From an uncultured Bacilli bacterium (GTDB taxonomy: Bacteria > Bacillota_I > Bacilli_A > RF39 > UBA660): a stretch of DNA of 57,000 nt. Each line of letters opens with the position of its first letter. Position 1 is the first letter of the stretch. Location: assembly GCA_910586865.1 (NCBI GenBank), contig CAJUIY010000005.1, positions 1 to 57,000 of the forward strand, in the 5' to 3' direction. Positions 31,245 to 40,915 of this stretch are shown here, piece by piece. The notes under the pieces are model-generated. The model was not told where the DNA came from. It was given only the letters and a program-made list of their open reading frames with translations, and ran no database searches. Both the position numbers and the translations under genes were made by a program.

Positions 31245-32939
31245 ATGGAAAAGATAAAAGAAAGAAGACAAAAAAGAGATAAAAAAAAGATAGTGATAGT
31301 AAGTATCAGTATTTCACTAGTTGTAATCGTTAGTGTTTTTGGAGTTATCAAATATAGGAATTATAGACAAAAAATAGAAAGAGAGGAACTAATCGAAGAT
31401 ATCAAAAAGTATTATAGTAAATATGTTGTAGTAAAGAAAAAAACAAATCTTTATCATAAAGATTTAAAGAAAGTAGGTGTGGTAGAAGAAGAAAATGACT
31501 TTGAAATTGTAAAATCAAAAGATAAAGATTTTCCATATTATCAAATTAAAGATACGGACCTATATTTGTATTATAAGGATGTGAGAAAAGAGAAGGAATT
31601 AAAGAAAACGAATCAATATGAAAACTATATCGATTTAAATAAAGTAGTAACAACAAAGAAAAACGTAAAACTATATTTAGATGATAAAAAAGCAATTACG
31701 CTAAATCAACCAATAGAAGCCACGATTAAATTTATAAATGGTGAGGATTATTATATTCATTATTTAGGTCAGATTTATCATTTGAATAAACAGGAAGTAA
31801 AAGAAGTAAAAGAGGTTGAAAATTCTTCAGTAGAAGAAGCAGATTATATTAGTATTTTAAATTATAATACTGTTGCTAATCAATGTAGTAATACGGATTG
31901 TGTTAGTGTGAAAAAGATAGAAGAACAGCTAAATTATTTAAATGCAGAAGGGTACTATTCTATTAACTTAAAGGAATATAAAAATTGGTTAAGTGGTAAT
32001 CTTCGGCTAAAGAAAAAAGCAATCTTTCTTATTTCATCAACGGAGACAGAAGAGGTGAAATCCTTAAATGAAAAATATCATCATATGATAAATCTAGTAA
32101 CTACAAATGAAGAAATAAAATTTGTTGATAATAATAACAAAACAACAAGAGAAAGCAAGCTAGATAATCTTTCACGGTATATCATGAAAACTACTACGAG
32201 TTTAGAGGATTTTAAAAAGATGGTAGCAGGAGAACATGTAGAAGAGATAAAAAAACTAAATACTAGTAATCAAAATGGACCTAGAATTCCTGTTTTAAAT
32301 TATCATTTCTTTTATGATGCAGGTGCTGGTGAAATCTGTAATGAAAATATTTGTCTTGATACTGGAGTTTTCAGGCAACACTTAAATTACTTAAGAGATA
32401 ATAATTATAAAACGTTAACCATAGAAGAATATCGAGCTTGGTTATATAACGAAATAGAACTTCCTGAGAAGAGTGTCTTAATTACCATTGATGATGGTGC
32501 CTTAGGAACTGGGAAACATAATGGGAATAAATTAATCCCTATTTTGGAAGAATATAATATGCATGCAACTTTATTTTTAATTACAGGATGGTGGGATATC
32601 AATAATTATCGTTCTAAAAATTTGGATGTAGAATCTCATACTTATGATATGCATAGTACTGGTCCTTGTGGAAAAGCTCAAATGATTTGTGCCAATCATG
32701 ATGAACTAGTGAATGATCTACAAAAATCTATTTCTGTTACTGGTAGTACAAAAGCCTTTTGTTTCCCATTTTATACCTTTGATGAAGAAGCCATTAATGC
32801 AGTAAGAGAGGTAGGGTTTCAAATGGCCTTTGTAGGAGGAAATAGAAAATCATCTAGAAGTGATAACAAATATAAAATACCAAGATATCCAATTCATAAA
32901 ACAACGACAATGGATAGTTTCATCAAGATGGTAAACTAA
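31245..32939 (+). CDS. Membrane-anchored polysaccharide deacetylase with degenerate duplicate domain
   Basis: 564 residues. N-terminal anchor (about 16-38), a beta-rich SH3-like region (50-200), then two NodB-like units. The second (about 345-560) is catalytic: TIDDG (Asp-Asp), zinc histidines in ESHTYDMHSTG and FCFPFYTFD. The first (about 203-300) repeats its N-terminal pattern: ILNYNTVANQCSN...EEQLNYLNAEGYYS...LKEYKNWL parallels VLNYHFF...RQHLNYLRDNNYKT...IEEYRAWL, but the DDG motif is replaced by LISST. Likely deacetylates peptidoglycan or a surface glycan. Confidence 0.85.
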   Translation: MEKIKERRQKRDKKKIVIVSISISLVVIVSVFGVIKYRNYRQKIEREELIEDIKKYYSKYVVVKKKTNLYHKDLKKVGVVEEENDFEIVKSKDKDFPYYQIKDTDLYLYYKDVRKEKELKKTNQYENYIDLNKVVTTKKNVKLYLDDKKAITLNQPIEATIKFINGEDYYIHYLGQIYHLNKQEVKEVKEVENSSVEEADYISILNYNTVANQCSNTDCVSVKKIEEQLNYLNAEGYYSINLKEYKNWLSGNLRLKKKAIFLISSTETEEVKSLNEKYHHMINLVTTNEEIKFVDNNNKTTRESKLDNLSRYIMKTTTSLEDFKKMVAGEHVEEIKKLNTSNQNGPRIPVLNYHFFYDAGAGEICNENICLDTGVFRQHLNYLRDNNYKTLTIEEYRAWLYNEIELPEKSVLITIDDGALGTGKHNGNKLIPILEEYNMHATLFLITGWWDINNYRSKNLDVESHTYDMHSTGPCGKAQMICANHDELVNDLQKSISVTGSTKAFCFPFYTFDEEAINAVREVGFQMAFVGGNRKSSRSDNKYKIPRYPIHKTTTMDSFIKMVN

Positions 32940-33028
32940 TTGTTTCTTCATTCTACCTAGCCTCAACCATAAGTTGCTTGTGTTTTAAAAATAAACAATA
33001 TACAATGAACATGGAAGTGAGGGAGTCT

Positions 33029-34642
33029 ATGAAAAGAAAAAAAATAACCGTTTTTATCCTATCCATTCTTTTAACAATATGCACTCTTATTGGAGTCAGT
33101 TTTTCTAAATATAATAGTCTAGAATTTATCTATCATGAGTTTTTGAATTTCATTCTTTTATTTAGTATTCTTTTCTTTCTCTTTTACAAAGTTATCTATT
33201 CTATCTATACCATATTGGATATGAAAGAAGAGAAAAAAGGGAAGCCTAAAATAAGAAATAATAGATGGATTTCCTTGTTTGAAAATAGACCTATTTTCGT
33301 TTCTTTCATCATTCTTTTAATAGGTTGGAGTATTTACATTATTGCTTTTTATCCTGCAATTATGTCATTTGATCCTAGTTTCCAAATTCTCCAGTATTTT
33401 GGGATTGATAATAAGTATTCTTATTATTCGGTATTACTAGATAAAAATATGATTATTACCAATCATCATCCTGTTATTCATACTTTATTATTAGGAACTT
33501 GTGTAAAAATAGGATTATTATTTCATAGTACTAATTTAGGATTATTTCTATATAGTATCCTTCAAATTACTTTTTTAGCGTTTACACTATCCTATACCAT
33601 TTCCTATATGAAAAAAATCAACATTTCCTTTCAATATAGACTGTTATGTTTAGGAATTTATACTTTTATCCCCGTCTTTCCATTTTATGCCATGACACCT
33701 TTAAAAGATGTTTTCTTTTGCTGTTTCATGATTTTGTATATCATTAAAATTACAGAATATGTAACGAGTAAGCAATATGAATTCTTTCCAATGCTGATAC
33801 TATCTATTTTCATTATGTTATTTCGAAATAATGGGTTTCATATTCTTCTTTTATCCATTCCATTTTTACTTATCATAAAGAGTAAGAATAGAAAAAAAAT
33901 AGCTTTTCATTTTCTGGTTGTTATCGTATTTTTCTTTTCTTACCATCATATCATATTGCCATACTTTAAAGTAACACCATCTAGTCCTAGAGAGGTTTTA
34001 TCCGTTCCTTTTCAACAAACGGCTCGCTATGTTTCCAAATATGAAAAAGAAGTAACGGAAAAAGAAAGAGAAGCAATTGATAAAATTTTAGGATATGATA
34101 CACTAAAGTATCGATATCATCCAGAAAAAGCAGATGATGTGAAGAACAAATTTAATCCTCATAGTACAAAACAAGATATGAAAGACTATTTTAACATATG
34201 GTTGGAACAATTCAAAAAACATCCACTTACTTATTTAGAAGCTACTTTAAATAATACCTATGGGTACTATTATCCATTTACGAGTGATTGGTATATTTAT
34301 ACGAAATATAATAAAGTATTAAAAGAGCATCACTTTGACTATCATTATAATAAGTTAGATTATCTTCGTTTCTTTTTCATTATATTTGGTGTTATTTTTC
34401 CATTTCTTCCTATTGTTGGTTTGTTTGTCAATATTGGTTTTTCCACTTGGATTTTATTTTTCATGATTTCCTATTTAATCTATTTAAAAAAGTATAAAAA
34501 TATTCTATCTTATCTTCCTTCTATTCTTATCTTACTTGTCTGCTTTGTATCTCCTGTTAATACCTATTTCCGATATATGCTTCCTAATATATTTGCTATG
34601 CCTACTATGATTGCTATCTTTTTAAATACCATAAAGAAGTAG
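33029..34642 (+). CDS. DUF6020-like polytopic membrane protein, possible glycosyltransferase
   Basis: 537 residues with about a dozen hydrophobic helices. Short loop motifs 'FYPAIMSFDPSFQILQYFG' and 'NHHPVIHTLLLG' followed later by 'MTPLKDVFF' and 'FRNNGFHILL' fit the family of large GT-C-fold-like membrane proteins (DUF6020). Those probably transfer sugars from lipid carriers outside the membrane. Start 33029 chosen; an upstream TTG frame lacks signal character. Follows the deacetylase, suggesting shared cell-surface work. Confidence 0.7.
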   Translation: MKRKKITVFILSILLTICTLIGVSFSKYNSLEFIYHEFLNFILLFSILFFLFYKVIYSIYTILDMKEEKKGKPKIRNNRWISLFENRPIFVSFIILLIGWSIYIIAFYPAIMSFDPSFQILQYFGIDNKYSYYSVLLDKNMIITNHHPVIHTLLLGTCVKIGLLFHSTNLGLFLYSILQITFLAFTLSYTISYMKKINISFQYRLLCLGIYTFIPVFPFYAMTPLKDVFFCCFMILYIIKITEYVTSKQYEFFPMLILSIFIMLFRNNGFHILLLSIPFLLIIKSKNRKKIAFHFLVVIVFFFSYHHIILPYFKVTPSSPREVLSVPFQQTARYVSKYEKEVTEKEREAIDKILGYDTLKYRYHPEKADDVKNKFNPHSTKQDMKDYFNIWLEQFKKHPLTYLEATLNNTYGYYYPFTSDWYIYTKYNKVLKEHHFDYHYNKLDYLRFFFIIFGVIFPFLPIVGLFVNIGFSTWILFFMISYLIYLKKYKNILSYLPSILILLVCFVSPVNTYFRYMLPNIFAMPTMIAIFLNTIKK

Positions 34643-34686
34643 GCTAAATGATAAAATGGTAGTATAATAATTTTTATGGTGGTTTT

Positions 34687-35523
34687 ATGAATCAAGAAAA
34701 AATAGGTAAATTTATTAGTTCTTTACGAAAAGAAAAAGGATATACACAATTAGAATTAGCAAAAAAATTGGGAGTGACTGATAAAGCAGTAAGTAAGTGG
34801 GAGAGAGGATTATGTTTTCCAGATATGTCATTATTAATTCCAATCGTTGAGATTTTTGATCTCACTCTTAACGAACTACTTCTTGGGGAAAAAAGTAGTA
34901 AAAAAAGTCAGGAACATATAGAAGAAGTAAACAAAGATATTTTAGTATATAGTTCTAATGAAATAAAGAAAACAAAGAAAAGAGAAAAGATACTTAAATG
35001 TATTATTTTTATCGTAAGTTTCCTTTTTATCTTAGTTGCAACTTTTTCAGTTATTCGCTATTATTATAATCAAAAGCAAGAAAAAGAGTTAGAAAAATAT
35101 GTAGAACATATAGAACAAAACTTAAAAGATTTGAACTTTAAAAAAGATAATCCACTCCGTTCTCCTAATTCTATTCTTAAAATAGATAATGTTACTTATG
35201 TAGTTCCAAAAGTTTTTTATCGGTTATTTAATCAAAATAAATCAATAAAGGATATTCATAAAGAAATATTATCTTATTCTGATTATGAAAATCTAACAGG
35301 AATTATTGTATATTTTAATGGGATAGAGATAGATGTTCATCAATATAAAACAATTGGTGAGAAGGTGAATAAGATGGTAAGTATACAGTGTAATCAAGAT
35401 GGAAGTCTAGTAAAAAAAGATAGAACGGACCAAGAAAGACAATTTTATCAAGAGAATAAAGAAGAAATACAAGATCGAATCTATAAGATTATGATGATGT
35501 GGAATAGTGTTTTTGAATACTAG
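34687..35523 (+). CDS. XRE-family regulator with membrane anchor and extracellular domain
   Basis: 278 residues. HTH_3 at residues 4-60 ('RKEKGYTQLELAKKLGVTDK', AVSKWERGLCFPD), a polar linker, a transmembrane helix near 98-120, then an outside domain of about 155 residues. Such proteins link an external signal to DNA binding. Ligand and targets unknown. Confidence 0.8.
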   Translation: MNQEKIGKFISSLRKEKGYTQLELAKKLGVTDKAVSKWERGLCFPDMSLLIPIVEIFDLTLNELLLGEKSSKKSQEHIEEVNKDILVYSSNEIKKTKKREKILKCIIFIVSFLFILVATFSVIRYYYNQKQEKELEKYVEHIEQNLKDLNFKKDNPLRSPNSILKIDNVTYVVPKVFYRLFNQNKSIKDIHKEILSYSDYENLTGIIVYFNGIEIDVHQYKTIGEKVNKMVSIQCNQDGSLVKKDRTDQERQFYQENKEEIQDRIYKIMMMWNSVFEY

Positions 35524-35552
35524 AAGATTTAACGTATGTAGGTGGTAGAATT

Positions 35553-36350
35553 ATGAATATTTATAAAGGATTAAATGAAATAACAAAATATATTGAGGAA
35601 CATTTAGAAGAAGACATTCAATATCAGAATCTTGCCAAAATAATTGGTGTAGACGTTTATACTATGAAAAGAATTTTTTTCCTTCTTTGTAATATTTCGA
35701 TAACAGAGTATATTAGAAAAAGAAGACTTTCCAATGCAGGCTGTGATTTAATGAACCAAAAGCAAAAAGTAATGGAGATTGCTGTTAAATATCAGTATGA
35801 TAGTGCCACTTCGTTTTCGAGAGCATTTTCACACTTTCATGGAATAAAACCTAGCAAAGTAGATAAAAATACCATTTTAAAAAACTTTCCTAGAATTGTA
35901 CTAGATGAAAAAATAAAAGTAGTAAAAGATATTGATTATCAAATTGTTACTTTGGATACGATGACTTTATATGGGGTAGGTATGGAGGTAACAAATGAAA
36001 CGATTCCTAAATTAGCTCCTCAGTTTTTTTCGGATTCTAGAAAGAAATATGAATCTCTATATGGAGATATCCCTTATGGTATGGTAACTTACGATAAAGA
36101 GGATAGAGAGTTTTGCAATGGATACTTTATCGCTTATGATAAAAAGATAAAAGGTTTTCAGAAATTTACAATTCCAAAAGGAAAGTGGTTAATTTTTACC
36201 ATTCCATCTTATGAGGCGAAAGAGATTCAAAATCTTTCTAGAACTTTTTATGCGGAATTTCTTCCAAGTGCTAAATATAATTTAAGAGGGACAGCTGAAC
36301 TAGAATATTATCATGATGGTATTACTGAATTTTTAGTACCTATTCGTTAA
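35553..36350 (+). CDS. AraC-family regulator with GyrI-like effector domain
   Basis: 265 residues. AraC double HTH at 5-100: 'YIEEHLEEDIQYQNLAKIIG', then 'VMEIAVKYQYDSATSFSRAF' and FHGIKPSKV. The C-terminal half (110-265) matches the GyrI/Rob effector-binding fold. It probably senses a small hydrophobic compound. Ends just before the transglutaminase-like gene, which may be its target. Confidence 0.85.
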   Translation: MNIYKGLNEITKYIEEHLEEDIQYQNLAKIIGVDVYTMKRIFFLLCNISITEYIRKRRLSNAGCDLMNQKQKVMEIAVKYQYDSATSFSRAFSHFHGIKPSKVDKNTILKNFPRIVLDEKIKVVKDIDYQIVTLDTMTLYGVGMEVTNETIPKLAPQFFSDSRKKYESLYGDIPYGMVTYDKEDREFCNGYFIAYDKKIKGFQKFTIPKGKWLIFTIPSYEAKEIQNLSRTFYAEFLPSAKYNLRGTAELEYYHDGITEFLVPIR

Positions 36351-36427
36351 TGAAACTGACAAAAGAGCAGATAAAAATGTCAGTTTTTCTTTGCAAGAAT
36401 TTGATAAAATGGTTAAGAGGTGATACT

Positions 36428-37366
36428 ATGCAAAAAGAAATATTAGATTTTTATTTAGAAACAAGTGTCTATACCAATTATTATCCATTTAAGGAGTATT
36501 ATAAATCATTACCGGATGATATGGAAGAACTTGCAAAACTATTATGTCATCAAGTGATTCATAGACAAGAATTAGTAAGAAGTTACTTAGAAGATGCTAG
36601 TAAGTTTGATAATAAAATAGAATTAGAAAAAATAAGGAATCGTTATCCTTGGTATCGAAATCGCTGTGATGATGATATTTTGTTAACAGCTCCAGCTATT
36701 ACTTCAGAACTTTTTAGACAAGACAAAAGAGGATTTACCTTAGGGCGAGAAGTACAAGATAAAGTAGTCATTACTTGTCGCTATGTTTCGGTATTACTTG
36801 CTTCTATTTTAAAAGCAAAAGGGATACCTGCTAGATGTCGAAGTGGTTATGCTAATTATTTTTCAAAAGAAAGAGGAAGTACTTATTATGATCACTGGAT
36901 TGTTCAATATTATAACGAAAAAGAAAGTCGTTGGGTAAATGTCGATGCTGATAATATTTATCAGGTTGATTTTAATCAATGGGACTTTCCTAAAAAAGAA
37001 TTTAAATGGATTGCGGAAGTGTGGTTAGATGTTAGAAGTGGAAAAGATTGTCATGAAAACTATATTCATGGAAGTCATTTTAATGGTTTGGATAACTTGG
37101 CGTATGCTTTGTTTTTTGACTTTCATTCTTTAATGAATGATGAAATCTCTTATCTCTTTTTTCCAACGGTTATGGATAGCAAAGAAGAGTTCCTTCATTT
37201 AACAGAGGAAGAGTTTCAAAAACTAGACGATTTAGCAACATTAATGCTTGATCCAGATAAAAATTTTGATGAATTAAGGTATTTATTCCGCAATGACAAA
37301 TGGTTACGTGCCATTAACACACCACTTTTAGGTGATAGAGATCATCTTGAATTACAAACAGAATAA
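36428..37366 (+). CDS. Transglutaminase-like protein
   Basis: 312 residues from ATG 36428 with GAGGTGAT upstream; the frame is open 26 codons farther up, without a better start. Triad candidates: Cys in VITCRYVSVLLAS, His in YDHWIVQYY, Asp in WVNVDADN. It has no signal peptide, so it acts in the cytoplasm as peptidase, amidase or cross-linker. It is the intact paralogue of the interrupted gene at 9497; both share LMLDPDKNF near the C-terminus. Confidence 0.8.
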   Translation: MQKEILDFYLETSVYTNYYPFKEYYKSLPDDMEELAKLLCHQVIHRQELVRSYLEDASKFDNKIELEKIRNRYPWYRNRCDDDILLTAPAITSELFRQDKRGFTLGREVQDKVVITCRYVSVLLASILKAKGIPARCRSGYANYFSKERGSTYYDHWIVQYYNEKESRWVNVDADNIYQVDFNQWDFPKKEFKWIAEVWLDVRSGKDCHENYIHGSHFNGLDNLAYALFFDFHSLMNDEISYLFFPTVMDSKEEFLHLTEEEFQKLDDLATLMLDPDKNFDELRYLFRNDKWLRAINTPLLGDRDHLELQTE

Positions 37367-37392
37367 AAAATATTCTATGGATAGGGGGATAG

Positions 37393-39243
37393 GTGGTGTA
37401 TGTGTACGAATTATATCTTGTAAAAAAATATATGAAAGAAAAAGAATGGGAAAGTTTTATTAAAAAAATTTCAAGTTATCTTTCCTTCTTAGAATCTTGG
37501 GATTTGATTGTAACTATTTTGAATAGCCAAATAAGATATTTTATCCATATTAACGTTTCTTTAAAAGCTACGATAAACGATTACCCTTCTTTTATGATGA
37601 AAAAGATAAATAGAAAAAAATTACCTGAGGCAATTCTTTCTTTTCCTCTATTAAAGAAAGATAGTAATCTAATAGAATTAGAAGAGTACTGTGAAATTAA
37701 AAAAAAGAGTTCCTTAAAACTAATTGAAATTCATTTTAAAAAAATCTCAAAAAAGAAAGTTATCTCTAAAATATTTCTTTATTATCAAAAGAAAAATAAG
37801 TTATATAAGAGTAGACTAGTAGGAGAAAATTATGCTTCTTTATTATCCGTAGACTTTTCAAATAATCAAAGATATCTTTATCAGAGTGCTCCGAAGTATT
37901 TAGATATTAGTAAAAATTTTTCTATTTTAAGTAGAGATAGATCCTCTGCTATTTTAAAAGTAGATACTTATCCGTATCTGGAAGGAAATTATTATATCAA
38001 ACAAAACAGTTATGATTTTAATAAACATTCTCTTATTTTAGGGTCTAGTGGATGTGGGAAATCAAAATTTTTAAGTTCCTTTATTAATCAGATTAACAAA
38101 AGTAATGATTTTTCGCATTCCTTTCGAGTCGTTTTCATTGATCCCCATGCTTCTTTAGAAAAAGATATTGGTGGTATTGGAAAAGTTATTGATTTTAATA
38201 GCATAGAAGATAGTATAGATTTATTTGTAAATCATCAAAAAGATGCTGTTTCCTCCACAGAACTGTTATTAGAATTATTTCAATCTCTCATTGCGGATCA
38301 ATATAATGCGAAGCTAGAAAGAGTATTAAGACATTCGATTCATACCCTTTTAATAGGAGAGAGATTTGATTTTGGGAATTTAAGAAAATTACTTTTAGAT
38401 GTTACTTATCGTAATTCGATTTTGGAAGAATTAAAGGAAGATTTGCCGGCTAGTGTCATTCATTTTTTTCTTTCGGATTATAATGATTTAAAGACAAAAT
38501 CTTATATGGAGGCGATTTCTCCAATTTTATCTTTTATTGATGAGATGGAAATTTTTCCAGCATTCTCAAAAAAGGGGAGTCAAAGTAGTTTGAACGATAC
38601 CATTCAAGATAACTTTTTAACTTTATTTTCTCTTGATCGAACGAAACTAGGAGATAAAGTAGTAAAGACAATTTCTGGTTTTATTATGCAACAATTACTA
38701 ATCTTGATTCAAAGTACAAAACTGCCTTATCCTATTCTTTTTATTATTGATGAAGTTGCAACGGTGGAAAATCCTATTCTCTCTCGATTTTTATCAGAAT
38801 CTAGAAAGTATCATCTATCTTTAATGGTTGCTTCTCAATATTTTAATCAAGTATCGGAATCCCTAAAAGATTCTATCTTTGCTAATGTGGCTAATTATTA
38901 TATCTTTCGGGTTTCTAGATTAGATGCAAATATTTTAGTAGATAACTTTCAGATGAAAATTCCATTGGATGATAGTAGAGAAAAAAAGATAAAACTATTA
39001 TCCGAGTTAAAAACAAGAGAATGTGTCGTAAGACTATCTTCTAATGGCAACTTACTACCAGCAATGAAAGCCAAAACGTTAGATTTTCATAGTATCCCTA
39101 GGAAAAAGAGGTTTATAGAGGATTTCAAAGAAGAAGAAACAAGAAAAAATAAGCCAAAAAGTAGTTTTAAATTATCTAGTAATGTAAGTTTAAAAGAGAT
39201 TTTAAAGTCAACTTCAACCAGTAGAAAGGAAATGAAAAAATGA
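37393..39243 (+). CDS. HerA/VirB4-like ATPase (type IV secretion or DNA-translocase type)
   Basis: 616 residues. N-terminal 200 residues unrecognised and basic. Walker A GSSGCGKSK near residue 217, an 'FRVVFIDPHASLEKDI' strand, Walker B ILFIIDEVAT near 452, and LSLMVASQYFNQVSESLKDS with 'IFANVANYYIFRVS', the DUF87/TraC/VirB4 C-terminal pattern. Relatives pump DNA or proteins. No other conjugation genes adjoin it. Start is GTG (37393 or 37396). Ends ATGA, overlapping the Cys-rich gene by 4 bases, so the two are coupled. Confidence 0.75.
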   Translation: MVYVYELYLVKKYMKEKEWESFIKKISSYLSFLESWDLIVTILNSQIRYFIHINVSLKATINDYPSFMMKKINRKKLPEAILSFPLLKKDSNLIELEEYCEIKKKSSLKLIEIHFKKISKKKVISKIFLYYQKKNKLYKSRLVGENYASLLSVDFSNNQRYLYQSAPKYLDISKNFSILSRDRSSAILKVDTYPYLEGNYYIKQNSYDFNKHSLILGSSGCGKSKFLSSFINQINKSNDFSHSFRVVFIDPHASLEKDIGGIGKVIDFNSIEDSIDLFVNHQKDAVSSTELLLELFQSLIADQYNAKLERVLRHSIHTLLIGERFDFGNLRKLLLDVTYRNSILEELKEDLPASVIHFFLSDYNDLKTKSYMEAISPILSFIDEMEIFPAFSKKGSQSSLNDTIQDNFLTLFSLDRTKLGDKVVKTISGFIMQQLLILIQSTKLPYPILFIIDEVATVENPILSRFLSESRKYHLSLMVASQYFNQVSESLKDSIFANVANYYIFRVSRLDANILVDNFQMKIPLDDSREKKIKLLSELKTRECVVRLSSNGNLLPAMKAKTLDFHSIPRKKRFIEDFKEEETRKNKPKSSFKLSSNVSLKEILKSTSTSRKEMKK

Positions 39244-39941
39244 AAGAGGAAAACGTGTTAGAAATAGTAAATCAAATATTTAGAAATGTTTTTTCAGAAA
39301 AAAATAGAATTTCTCTTGAGAAAATTTTAGAGAAGTTTGCATTTGATATAAAATTACCAAAAGAGGTTAGAGATACAACTACCAATGAAATTACTTGGGC
39401 AGATTCTATTCATAGTGGTAAATATATTACTTTATGTAATATGGAAGAAAAAGATAAGATAGATGGTTGGATGGTTCCTAAAAAAGAAATTACCAGTTTG
39501 GAAGAACTAATAAAAGCATGGCAAGATATTAATTATACCACAACAGAAAGAGTATATGAATCCGAAAATGTTTCTCAAAGTGATACGATTTATCGATGTC
39601 AAAATGTATACCGTTCTAGTAATTGTAGTGATTCTAAAAATATAGTTTATTGTGATTCTTGTGGAGCTAGTGAATATTTATTAGCTTCGAAAAGAACCGG
39701 AACTTCTACTTTTTGTATTCGAGTTGATGATTCGAAAGATTGCAGTAATAGCTACCATGTCATTTGCTCCAATAAAATTATGAATTCTTTCTTTATCCAA
39801 GATTGTTTTGATTTATATGAATGCATTTTTTGTTCTCATATTTCAAGTAAAAAGTATTGTATTGCCAATATGCAGTTTGAAAAAGAGGAGTATTTTGAAA
39901 TCAAAAAGGTGATTATCGAATGGATTTTAACTAGCGATTAA
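39240..39941 (+). CDS. Cys/Ser/Asn-rich repeat protein coupled to the HerA-like ATPase
   Basis: 233 residues. N-terminal 95 residues globular (TWADSIHSGKYITL), then about 120 residues of short repeats, each around a Cys or Ser: 'YESENVSQSDTIYRCQNVY', RSSNCSDSKNIVYC, DSKDCSNSYHVICS, FIQDCFDLYECIF, ending SSKKYCIANMQFEKEEY. The spacing suggests a right-handed beta-helix or stacked loops. I recall proteins with very similar 'KYCI.N.Q..KEEY' ends in candidate-phyla bacteria and phages, unassigned in function. Strict coupling to the ATPase suggests a joint machine. Not a known family name to me. Confidence 0.55.
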   Translation: MKEENVLEIVNQIFRNVFSEKNRISLEKILEKFAFDIKLPKEVRDTTTNEITWADSIHSGKYITLCNMEEKDKIDGWMVPKKEITSLEELIKAWQDINYTTTERVYESENVSQSDTIYRCQNVYRSSNCSDSKNIVYCDSCGASEYLLASKRTGTSTFCIRVDDSKDCSNSYHVICSNKIMNSFFIQDCFDLYECIFCSHISSKKYCIANMQFEKEEYFEIKKVIIEWILTSD

Positions 39942-39985
39942 AATAAAAAAAGATAAATATCTTCTTATATAGCTCGATATTTATC
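39942..39985 (-). terminator. Terminator for def
   Basis: GATAAATATC (39952-39961) and GATATTTATC (39976-39985) pair perfectly; on the minus strand the T run follows at 39951-39942. It overlaps the def stop. Confidence 0.8.
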
Positions 39986-40513
39986 ACTATCTTTATAAGG
40001 ATTATTCTTATCAATATGATCATAGAACAAAATACCATTTAAGTGGTCTAACTCATGTTGAAAAGCAACGGCTAACTCTTCACGACCTCTTACTCTAATT
40101 TTATTTCCATTGATATCATATCCTTCTATCGTTACTCTCGCATATCTTGGAATAATTCCTTCTACCTCTCGATTAACAGAAAGACATCCTTCTCCACAGT
40201 CCACATAGATTTTTTCCATAGAATTGGATACCATCTTAGGGTTGATAATAATATAATTATCAAATTTCTGTTCCTCGTACTCATGAACTACCACAAAATA
40301 TCGTTTTGGAATCCCCAACTGGATAGCAGATAGCCCCATACCAGGTCTTAATTGGTATTTTTCAGCAAGTTCTTCTATTTGACTATTCGTTAGGTATTCT
40401 ATCATATCATTGATATGTTTTTTATCTTCTTCCGTTAAAGGAAAGACTACTTCTTTACTAATGGTTCGGAGTCTTTTATCTTTTTCGTCGATAATATCTT
40501 TATTTTTTAACAT
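39965..40513 (-). CDS. def: Peptide deformylase
   Basis: 182 residues from ATG at 40513 (GGGGTGA upstream; an in-frame ATG at 40534 is also possible). Motif 1 GMGLSAIQLG, motif 2 EGCLS (metal Cys), motif 3 QHELDHLNG (HExxH). Removes the N-formyl group from new proteins. The 12-residue insertion between motifs is the Gram-positive type. Transcribed opposite to its neighbours. Confidence 0.96.
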   Translation of the reverse strand: MLKNKDIIDEKDKRLRTISKEVVFPLTEEDKKHINDMIEYLTNSQIEELAEKYQLRPGMGLSAIQLGIPKRYFVVVHEYEEQKFDNYIIINPKMVSNSMEKIYVDCGEGCLSVNREVEGIIPRYARVTIEGYDINGNKIRVRGREELAVAFQHELDHLNGILFYDHIDKNNPYKDSDKYRAI

Positions 40514-40594
40514 CAAATCACCCCAGCTGTTCATATTATACTAAAAAAAAAGAAAAAAGGAAAGCCCTTTTTCTAATGTGAAACTATTGTGGAA

Positions 40595-40768
40595 CTATTG
40601 AGCCCAACGAGTTCCTATCACGATAACTAGTAGAATAAATAATACTAATATAATAGCGTAGATTGAGTTATTATTGTTATTACAGCATCCACAGTTATTG
40701 TTTGAATAACATTGATTCATTTGAGGATATCCACCACAGCAAGAGGATCCTCCACCATAGTAATACAT
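40595..40768 (-). CDS. YjcZ-like small sporulation/coat-associated protein
   Basis: 57 residues too short to be prominent but clear: MYYYGGGSSCCGGYPQMNQC, an Asn/Cys-rich stretch, then one transmembrane helix SIYAIILVLFILLVIVIG. This Gly/Cys/Asn head plus C-terminal helix is the YjcZ/sporulation small-membrane-protein layout. AAAGGAGG lies 10 bases before the ATG. Likely spore coat or membrane associated, matching the other sporulation genes here. Confidence 0.7.
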   Translation of the reverse strand: MYYYGGGSSCCGGYPQMNQCYSNNNCGCCNNNNNSIYAIILVLFILLVIVIGTRWAQ

Positions 40769-40915
40769 ACTTCTTTGCCTCCTTTTACTTAATCTATTAT
40801 AGGTTATGTTATTTTCTAAATTGTGTTAATATTATTTACCTATTGTCAAGTAAGAAATAGTATCTATAAAAAAAGGTAGAATTGTGTTATGATATAGTTA
40901 GAAAGGTAGAGGTAT

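Noticed and set aside
37393..39941. A complete conjugative element
   Set aside because: Only an ATPase and a Cys-rich protein are present; no relaxase, coupling protein, pilus genes or integrase are nearby.
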